Shown: positions 1 through 4,116 of the stretch, in pieces | Layout: every line of letters starts with the position of its first letter | How positions within the stretch are numbered: the stretch's first letter is position 1 | Assembly: GCA_024689525.1 (NCBI GenBank) | Contig: JAILDI010000209.1 | Coordinates: forward strand, 1-5,717 | Source: Bacteroidales bacterium | Lineage (GTDB): Bacteria > Bacteroidota > Bacteroidia > Bacteroidales > UBA932 | Reading direction: 5' to 3' | DNA: 5,717 nt | The notes under the pieces: model-generated | Told to the model about the DNA's origin: nothing | The model's input: the letters and a program-made list of their open reading frames with translations, nothing else | Databases searched by the model: none | Position numbers and translations under genes: made by a program

Positions 1-2
1 CA

Positions 3-1325
3 TCATTGCGCTGTGGGTGGGGCATCCAGAACGGCTTGAATCTCTTCCCTGGCAGGATTGATCTTGATGACGATACCCTCCTTGTCTATCAAGAAAACGG
101 ACCCCGCTTTTTCTCTCAATCCATATGCATCTCCCACCGAATGGTATTCCTCCATGGCGAGCAGGTCTGTCCAGCCTGCGCCGTCTTTCTCAATGAATGA
201 CCGCCATTTCGAATCGTTTCGGAATTCCCTTGCGACTCCCACCACCGTGAAATCCTTGTCACGATTCTGGTCGTACAACTCCCGGATGGTATGACGTGTC
301 GTGATGCAAGGGCTGCACCAGGTTGCCCAGAATTCAAGAACGGCATATTTCCCCCCGATCAGTTGAGACAGGGTGCGCTGGACCCCGTCCTTGTCCGGGA
401 GGGTGAAATCGACGAAACGCCCACCCTCGCGGACACTCGTGGCCGCGATGACACCGCTGACCAGTTGATGTAAATTGCTTTTTTCAAACTTGTCGGCATA
501 TACCTGCTCATACGTCTTCAACCAAGCTTGATAATCGTAATCCTGTGCCGATGCCGTCTGTATGGACTCATAGGCAATCTCGAAATGGCCGAGAGAAGGC
601 AACCTGGCCGAAAGATAATCCTTGGCAAAATCCAATCCCATCTTTTCCACTTGATCATTCTTCGCCAGATACGCCCGGCCTTCCGGGGTATATGCGGTCC
701 TGTCTTCGCACATCTGTCCCAGAAGTAGCTTTATAGAGTCCCGGGCATAACGGTCAAGGCCCCTGTCATTCATTTGTTGGTTAAGACTTTCAAACTCGGC
801 GGACCAATAATTGTCCTTGATGGATTGATACTCCTCCTGAAGGGATTTTCTCTCTTCGGCAAAGCGCCTTGCCTTTTCGGCCTTGAAGGCCAGATAATCC
901 GAATTGCTTCCCTCCGGATTGAGAATCAAATCCGGCGCCGCATAATTGTCCTCCCTGGCGTCGTAGATAAACCGCAACGTGTCCTGGCATGCGAAGAAAA
1001 CCTGGTAACGACAGGAATGATAATGCTCTTCCCAAGGAATCAACAGTTCGTAAACCTGCTCCGGATTCAAGGGGACGTCGGAGGAGAAACGTCCTTCCTT
1101 TACCGGGATGGTATAATAACTGTCGCTATGCGTGTAATCCGTCCCGGCAAGGCAGATTCTCACATCCCGCGGGGACAGATGGTCAATCGTCCCGCAAACA
1201 TGGACGATCCTGTCGTTGTCAGGGTTGCTTTCCCAATTCCGGTTGGGGGTACTACAGGACACCATCGCCGAAAGGCCCGCACAAAGAAAGAAGGCATTCC
1301 GCCACCATTTGATAACCAACGTCAT
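3..1325 (-). CDS. TlpA-family thioredoxin-fold lipoprotein, 440 aa
   Basis: Probable periplasm-facing, membrane-anchored thiol-disulfide protein. Residues 1-23 form a signal peptide (basic residues K6 and R9, then a hydrophobic stretch) ending in a lipobox-like M-V-S-C, with Cys24 as the likely lipidated residue. Residues about 40-105 look beta-rich, as in the DUF4369-like N-terminal domains of many Bacteroidota TlpA proteins (inferred from pattern). Residues about 140-275 are charged and helical. The thioredoxin/TlpA domain covers about 305-435: an FTLPDKDG entry strand, then W-C-S-P-C at 336-340 with both redox cysteines (337, 340), then FLIDKEG. The residue before the last strand, normally cis-Pro, is Gly408 (in A-G-S-V-F). 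The gene is complete: the stop is at 3-5, and the start at 1325 places the signal peptide correctly. A -7-type box lies about 30 nt upstream. Family assignment is firm; redox partner and substrate are unknown. Confidence 0.9.
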   Translation of the reverse strand: MTLVIKWWRNAFFLCAGLSAMVSCSTPNRNWESNPDNDRIVHVCGTIDHLSPRDVRICLAGTDYTHSDSYYTIPVKEGRFSSDVPLNPEQVYELLIPWEEHYHSCRYQVFFACQDTLRFIYDAREDNYAAPDLILNPEGSNSDYLAFKAEKARRFAEERKSLQEEYQSIKDNYWSAEFESLNQQMNDRGLDRYARDSIKLLLGQMCEDRTAYTPEGRAYLAKNDQVEKMGLDFAKDYLSARLPSLGHFEIAYESIQTASAQDYDYQAWLKTYEQVYADKFEKSNLHQLVSGVIAATSVREGGRFVDFTLPDKDGVQRTLSQLIGGKYAVLEFWATWCSPCITTRHTIRELYDQNRDKDFTVVGVAREFRNDSKWRSFIEKDGAGWTDLLAMEEYHSVGDAYGLREKAGSVFLIDKEGIVIKINPAREEIQAVLDAPPTAQ

Positions 1326-1354
1326 TCTACACTACTGTTACGATAACTGGGATT

Positions 1355-1362
1355 CAAATATA
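1355..1362 (-). promoter_or_regulatory. Candidate Bacteroidota -7 box for the TlpA-like lipoprotein gene
   Basis: Read on the minus strand this is TATATTTG, a full match to the Bacteroidota -7 consensus TAnnTTTG, ending 29 nt upstream of the ATG at 1325. No TTTG -33 element is seen 19-21 nt further upstream, so the promoter is supported by one box only. It suggests that the lipoprotein gene is transcribed separately from the toxin-antitoxin remnant before it. Confidence 0.45.
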
Positions 1363-1419
1363 AACAAATCTCGCGGAATATCTTTATGCTGAATGCGAAG
1401 ATGTCAAAGAATCAGGCCC

Positions 1420-1584
1420 TTACCTGTTATCTCCTTCAATAATAGCAAGCATCTCCGCCGGAGTAACGACGAACGGCTTTTTGGGGAAGTGTTTGATGTT
1501 CCCGGTGACCAGATACGCATCTTCCTTGGACAAAGCCACCTCGTAGAAGACTACGTCCTTGGGATCCGGGAAAGGCTCATCCCC
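1420..1584 (-). pseudogene. PIN-domain toxin remnant (C-terminal 54 codons, no start)
   Basis: This stretch is open for 54 codons and ends in TAA at 1420-1422. The translation begins GDEPFPDPKDVVFYEVA and continues through LVTGNIKHFP and FVVTPAEML. These match, from my knowledge of the family, the C-terminal third of the PIN-domain toxins annotated as 'putative toxin-antitoxin system toxin component, PIN family' (COG1569-like): an acidic DPKD, the FYEVA helix, the L-V-T-G-N strand and loop, and the final V-V-T-P-x-E segment. Intact members have about 130-140 residues and begin with an I-D-T-N strand carrying the first catalytic Asp; that half is missing here. The frame follows the antitoxin stop codon directly and has no usable initiator; the nearby ATG at 1578-1580 is in another frame and closes after about ten codons. 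I conclude that a deletion fused the toxin's 3' end to the antitoxin's end. The remnant should be non-toxic. Confidence 0.8.
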
Positions 1585-1872
1585 TTATTTGCCATTTCGT
1601 GCTGCGCGAATCTCTTCGTTAATCTCATCCAGCGTCATGTCGGCTGCACCATTGGCGATGGCCGTCTCGCGCATCTGAAGGAAGGCCTCCCAGCCTTTGC
1701 GTCTTACTTCAGCTTCCGTTTCTGCCTTGATCTCGAATGGGATTCTGCGCTCGCGGACAACGGCCTTCATAAAAAGAGTGAGGGCCGCGGTATTGCTGAG
1801 GCCAAACTGGTCACAAAGGACATCGAAGTTCTTTTTCAGCTGCTCGTCAACTCGTATAGTCATGGATGTCAT
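1585..1872 (-). CDS. RelB/DinJ-family antitoxin, 95 aa
   Basis: Antitoxin of a type II toxin-antitoxin pair; such proteins bind their own promoter through an N-terminal ribbon-helix-helix and neutralise the toxin with the C-terminal part. The N-terminus MTSMTIRVDEQLKKNFDVLC gives the beta-strand and first helix. FGLSNTAALTLFMKAVVRERRIPFEI is the second helix and the conserved tail of the RelB/DinJ family, split here as FGLSNTAALTLF and MKAVVRERRIPFEI. The C-terminal half is charged and helical and ends EINEEIRAARNGK. I chose ATG 1870-1872; the second Met at 1861-1863 is the alternative. An upstream in-frame ATG at 1939-1941 would add 23 residues unlike the family and lies within the promoter, so I reject it. 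Length is normal and no damage is visible, although the cognate toxin downstream is reduced to a fragment. The antitoxin is therefore an orphan, perhaps kept as a regulator or as protection against a related toxin elsewhere (inference). Confidence 0.88.
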   Translation of the reverse strand: MTSMTIRVDEQLKKNFDVLCDQFGLSNTAALTLFMKAVVRERRIPFEIKAETEAEVRRKGWEAFLQMRETAIANGAADMTLDEINEEIRAARNGK

Positions 1873-1911
1873 AATACGTATCGTTTTGTCGTTTGTACTG
1901 CAAATATGATG

Positions 1912-1942
1912 CAAAAATAAATACAAGCAATAATAACTCAAA
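1912..1942 (-). promoter_or_regulatory. Promoter of the antitoxin gene (-33 TTTG, 19-nt spacer, -7 TATTTTTG)
   Basis: On the minus strand TTTG (1939-1942) is followed by 19 nt and then TATTTTTG (1912-1919). This fits the Bacteroidota consensus TTTG-N19-21-TAnnTTTG in both boxes and in spacing. Initiation would fall near 1905, giving a leader of about 33 nt before the ATG at 1872. A second, imperfect box (CATATTTG) lies closer to the gene. RelB/DinJ-type antitoxins commonly repress their own promoter, but I did not identify an operator. Confidence 0.65.
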
Positions 1943-1950
1943 AAGAATCA

Positions 1951-2169
1951 CTGCCGCCAGTCCGTCCGCTGGCTATGAGAAGCAGCCGGGTACAAGAAGG
2001 ACAAGGTTTATCCCTTTAGAGGTGTCCCCATCCTTTTTTCCCGCTACGCAAGGTGATGCCACCATCCCAGCAGCCGGGCCTCTTACCTGCGACCTTTGCA
2101 ACGAGAACGTGGAGAAGAAGGGCCGCCTGTCCCACAACGGACCTGGCGCATACTTACGGCGGTTTTTTT
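1951..2169 (+). ncRNA. Candidate structured RNA or non-coding repeat upstream of purU, family unknown
   Basis: This fills the gap of about 355 nt between the antitoxin and purU. It is GC-rich between AT-rich flanks and has no credible gene. By eye I can place these helices. (1) Closing helix: 1955-1965 pairs with 2137-2148, 11 base pairs with one bulged C. (2) Hairpin 1966-1971 with 1983-1989, 6 pairs and one bulge, stacked directly on the first. (3) 1999-2003 with 2023-2027, plus 2004-2006 with 2013-2015. (4) 2047-2054 with 2085-2091, 7 pairs and one bulge. Seven T follow at 2163-2169, behind a GGCGG (2158-2162) that can pair with CCGCC at 2123-2127 or 1954-1958. The 10-mer AGCAGCCGGG occurs twice (1981-1990, 2069-2078). 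I see no -7 box for it on either strand. SRP RNA, RNase P RNA, tmRNA and common riboswitch core motifs are absent. Strand is chosen only from the T run. It could be an independent RNA, a purU leader or a dispersed repeat. Confidence 0.4.
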
Positions 2170-2173
2170 ATTA

Positions 2174-2204
2174 TTGCTTCGGTGCTGGTTTTTTTGTAAC
2201 TTGC
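2174..2204 (+). promoter_or_regulatory. Weak candidate promoter for purU
   Basis: TTG at 2174-2176 is followed by 20 nt and TAACTTGC (2197-2204), an imperfect version of TAnnTTTG. Transcription would start about 15-20 nt before the purU ATG. The position and spacing are right but the -7 box deviates in its last two bases, so this is tentative. If it is wrong, purU would be read through from the structured segment upstream. Confidence 0.3.
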
Positions 2205-2227
2205 ACGCCGTTAGAGTGTAATGTATT

Positions 2228-3094
2228 ATGATGGAAGGAAAGGCCATTATCCTGCTGCATTGTCCTGACCGGCAGGGAATCATCACGGATGTGACGGGAT
2301 TCATCACCCGCAATCACGGCAATATCGTCTATATCGACCAGTACGTGGACAACATCGAAGGACGCCTGTTCATGCGTATCGAGTGGGAACTCAAAGGATT
2401 TTTCATTCCCCGAGAGCACATCAAGGAAGTCGTGGACGAACTGTTCGCGGAGCGTTACGAGATGACTTCCAGCATCTTCTTCAGTGACGAACGTCCCCGG
2501 ATGGCCATCTTCGTGAGCAAGATGAGCCACTGCCTCTATGACCTGATGGCCCGCTACAGGGCGGGCGAATGGGATGTGGACATCCCCTGCATCATCTCCA
2601 ACCACGAGGATCTGCGCTATGTCGCCGACCAGTTCGGCATTCCGTTCTATGTATGGAGCATCGCCCCGGACAAGTCCAACCGCGCGCAGGTGGAGCAGGA
2701 GGAGATGGAGCTGCTGCGCCGCGAGCGCATCAGTTTCATCGTGCTGGCGCGCTACATGCAGGTCATCGGCGACGATATCATCGCGGAATATCCGCACCAC
2801 ATCATCAACATCCACCACTCTTTCCTGCCGGCGTTCGTGGGGGCAAAGCCCTACCACCAGGCCTATGAGCGCGGCGTGAAAATCATCGGTGCTACGAGCC
2901 ACTACGTCACCCGGGAGCTGGACGCCGGCCCCATCATCGAACAGGACGTGGTGCGCATTACGCACAAGGATAAGCCCGACAGCCTGGTGCTGAAAGGACG
3001 CGATCTGGAGAAAATCGTCCTCAGCCGGGCCGTCACCAAGCACATCGAACGGAAGATCCTGACCTACAAGAACCGCACGATTGTCTTCGGCTAA
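2228..3094 (+). CDS. purU: Formyltetrahydrofolate deformylase PurU, 288 aa
   Basis: Hydrolyses 10-formyltetrahydrofolate to formate and tetrahydrofolate in the cytoplasm; in E. coli the formate supplies PurT in purine synthesis and the enzyme balances the one-carbon pool. Residues about 5-85 form the N-terminal ACT domain (ILLHCPDRQGIITDVTGFI, then NHGNIVYIDQYVD), which is the regulatory part in the family. Residues about 91-280 are the formyltransferase-type catalytic domain: FVSKMSHCLYDLM, LARYMQVI, INIHHSFLPAF and GATSHYVT. The catalytic triad known from PurN-type enzymes is present as Asn194, His196 and Asp232 (in LDAGPIIEQD). Length is close to the usual 280 residues. Start 2228 or the adjacent ATG at 2231 are equally possible; there is no Shine-Dalgarno sequence. 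A T run follows the stop (3096-3102) without a convincing stem. The next gene starts 53 nt later. Nothing in the sequence suggests damage. Confidence 0.96.
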   Translation: MMEGKAIILLHCPDRQGIITDVTGFITRNHGNIVYIDQYVDNIEGRLFMRIEWELKGFFIPREHIKEVVDELFAERYEMTSSIFFSDERPRMAIFVSKMSHCLYDLMARYRAGEWDVDIPCIISNHEDLRYVADQFGIPFYVWSIAPDKSNRAQVEQEEMELLRRERISFIVLARYMQVIGDDIIAEYPHHIINIHHSFLPAFVGAKPYHQAYERGVKIIGATSHYVTRELDAGPIIEQDVVRITHKDKPDSLVLKGRDLEKIVLSRAVTKHIERKILTYKNRTIVFG

Positions 3095-3147
3095 GTTTTT
3101 TTCATTGCCGTTTTTTCATTATATTAGCGCTATAATCAAACGGAGCC

Positions 3148-3582
3148 ATGTCAAAATACAGCCTGCCGCACATCTTTGTGCTTATTGTTATTCTCTTTTG
3201 TTCAGCTAGTTGTGCCATGTGTAAGAATCCTGTCCTGAAGGGCACCAAATGGATTGCCGTAGAAAAAACCTTCGTGGCCGATGCCGGCACGATGACCATT
3301 ACGCACACCTTGGAATTCACCACGGCCAAGGACGTGGTGGTCCGGGAGCGGTCTTATCTTCCGGAGCACCCGGCCATGTACATGAACGCCGACGGGACGG
3401 TAACCCGGATCCCGGCGAGCGAATCCGAAAGCGAATTTGCCGGCACGTATAAATACCGTCGCGGGAACCTGACCGTCACGGATGAGGAAGGCTCCGAAGC
3501 GTTGTATTTCTACAAAAACGACGGCACCTTTGTCCGGCTGGGCCACTTCGAGGAGCTGGTATTCTCCCGCGTGGAGGAGTAA
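3148..3582 (+). CDS. Small putative lipoprotein, 144 aa, unknown function
   Basis: I do not recognise a named family. Residues 1-21 form a hydrophobic signal (IFVLIVILF core) followed by S-A-S-C; Cys22 is the likely lipidated residue, though Ser at -3 is not the classical lipobox residue, and Cys25 is close by. The mature part is beta-rich, opening with LKGTKWIAVEK, passing FTTAKDVVVRERSYLPE and GTYKYRRGNLTVTDEEG, and closing with FYKNDGTFVRLG. This order (a 'tKW' opening strand, then a 'GtYky..gnltvt' strand) recalls the lipocalin-like or META-like small lipoproteins common in Bacteroidota, which is an impression only. It is probably a single-gene unit: it starts 53 nt after purU, and a hairpin follows its stop. 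A near-match -7 box (TATATTAG, 3120-3127) lies about 20 nt upstream, with no -33 element. Confidence 0.82.
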   Translation: MSKYSLPHIFVLIVILFCSASCAMCKNPVLKGTKWIAVEKTFVADAGTMTITHTLEFTTAKDVVVRERSYLPEHPAMYMNADGTVTRIPASESESEFAGTYKYRRGNLTVTDEEGSEALYFYKNDGTFVRLGHFEELVFSRVEE

Positions 3583-3583
3583 T

Positions 3584-3604
3584 GGGCCAAACGGCCCGGT
3601 CTTT
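3584..3604 (+). terminator. GC hairpin after the first small lipoprotein gene, possible weak terminator
   Basis: GGGCC (3584-3588) and GGCCC (3593-3597) form a perfect 5-bp stem with the loop AAAC, beginning one base after the stop codon at 3580-3582. Only a short CTTT follows a few bases later, so as an intrinsic terminator it is weak. It may act as an mRNA 3'-end stabiliser, or reduce read-through into the next lipoprotein gene, which has its own -7 box. Confidence 0.4.
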
Positions 3605-3647
3605 GCAGATCACTCCTTCAGGCAACGGTTTTCCTGCTTTTTTTAGT

Positions 3648-3655
3648 TACATTTG
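3648..3655 (+). promoter_or_regulatory. Bacteroidota -7 box upstream of the second lipoprotein gene
   Basis: TACATTTG fits TAnnTTTG exactly and ends 17 nt before the ATG at 3673, leaving a leader of about 12 nt. The -33 region at the expected distance has no TTTG, only a T-rich patch (3629-3632). With the hairpin at 3584-3597 it indicates a new transcription unit covering 3673-4110 and the gene at 4117. Confidence 0.5.
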
Positions 3656-3672
3656 TCAAAAGATCAGACACC

Positions 3673-4110
3673 ATGAAAACGAAAAACGTATTTCTTATCC
3701 TGCTGGTCGCATGCCTGTCCCTGGCGGGCTGCACCGAGAAGGTTTTCGTGCCGGGTACTGAAGTGACCACCTTGGACTATGACGTGTATTCCAGCCAGTG
3801 GCAACTGTGGGGCGACTCCTTCCGGGCCATCCTGGACGCCCGGGATATCACGCGCTATGTGGTGACCAACGGCAATGTCCAGGTCTCCCGCTGCTATCCC
3901 GGCGAGAACAACGGGGTGGACGTCTGGACCCCGCTGCCCTGCATCCGTACCGAAGTGACGACCGGAACGGACGGGAATGACTACTTCTACACCACATTCG
4001 TGGATTACGAATGGAGCGAAGGAACGGTCTGGATTTATGTTACGGCATCCGACCTGTACACGGGCGACCGTCCGGGAGACATGTCTTTCCGGGTATTCAT
4101 CTCTCAATAA
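3673..4110 (+). CDS. Small lipoprotein, 145 aa, unknown function
   Basis: Residues 1-19 are a typical lipoprotein signal (MKTKN, a hydrophobic core, then L-A-G-C) with Cys20 as the lipidated residue; the protein should be anchored in the envelope. The mature part is about 125 residues, rich in aromatic residues and Thr/Val, and appears all-beta: VTTLDYDVYSSQWQLWG, ARDITRYVVTNGNVQVSRCY, then DYFYTTFVDYEWSEGTVWIYV and a closing MSFRVFI. Two Cys (81 region RCYP and 92 region LPCIR) could form a disulfide. I know no function; similar 130-150 residue lipoproteins of beta type are frequent hypothetical proteins in Bacteroidales. Codon use matches its neighbours. Its stop is 6 nt before the next start, so it is probably co-transcribed and translationally close to the DUF2207 gene, and may work with it in the envelope (inference). 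Confidence 0.87.
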   Translation: MKTKNVFLILLVACLSLAGCTEKVFVPGTEVTTLDYDVYSSQWQLWGDSFRAILDARDITRYVVTNGNVQVSRCYPGENNGVDVWTPLPCIRTEVTTGTDGNDYFYTTFVDYEWSEGTVWIYVTASDLYTGDRPGDMSFRVFISQ

Positions 4111-4116
4111 CGGCCG

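Noticed and set aside
774..1346. Plus-strand open frame of 190 codons
   Set aside because: It is the shadow of the TlpA-like lipoprotein gene on the opposite strand, with no family features or promoter.
1393..1920. Plus-strand open frame of 175 codons
   Set aside because: It lies antisense over the antitoxin and the PIN remnant, both of which have recognisable protein families on the minus strand; its translation resembles nothing.
2031..2037. T run as an intrinsic terminator inside the non-coding block
   Set aside because: The only stem before it (1999-2003 with 2023-2027) is short and separated from the T run by several bases, and the folded segment appears to continue past it.
1951..2169. 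SRP RNA, RNase P RNA, tmRNA, cobalamin or TPP riboswitch, or integron attC site
   Set aside because: The GGAAGGAAGCAGC core of SRP RNA, the AGGAAAGTCC and ACAGAA elements of RNase P, the tRNA-like ends of tmRNA and the riboswitch core boxes are absent. The inverted ends lack the GTTRRRY core and are too far apart for a usual attC.
1893..2231. Plus-strand open frame of 112 codons with a C-D-L-C motif, considered as a small zinc-binding protein
   Set aside because: It has no family-like sequence, it reads through the T runs and the purU leader, and the region is better explained as structured non-coding sequence.
2171..3043. Minus-strand open frame of 290 codons
   Set aside because: It is antisense to purU, and its His/Asp/Val-rich composition is typical of the reverse complement of a GC-rich gene.
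3096..3102. T run after purU as a terminator
   Set aside because: No stable hairpin precedes it; the best stem I find is three base pairs.
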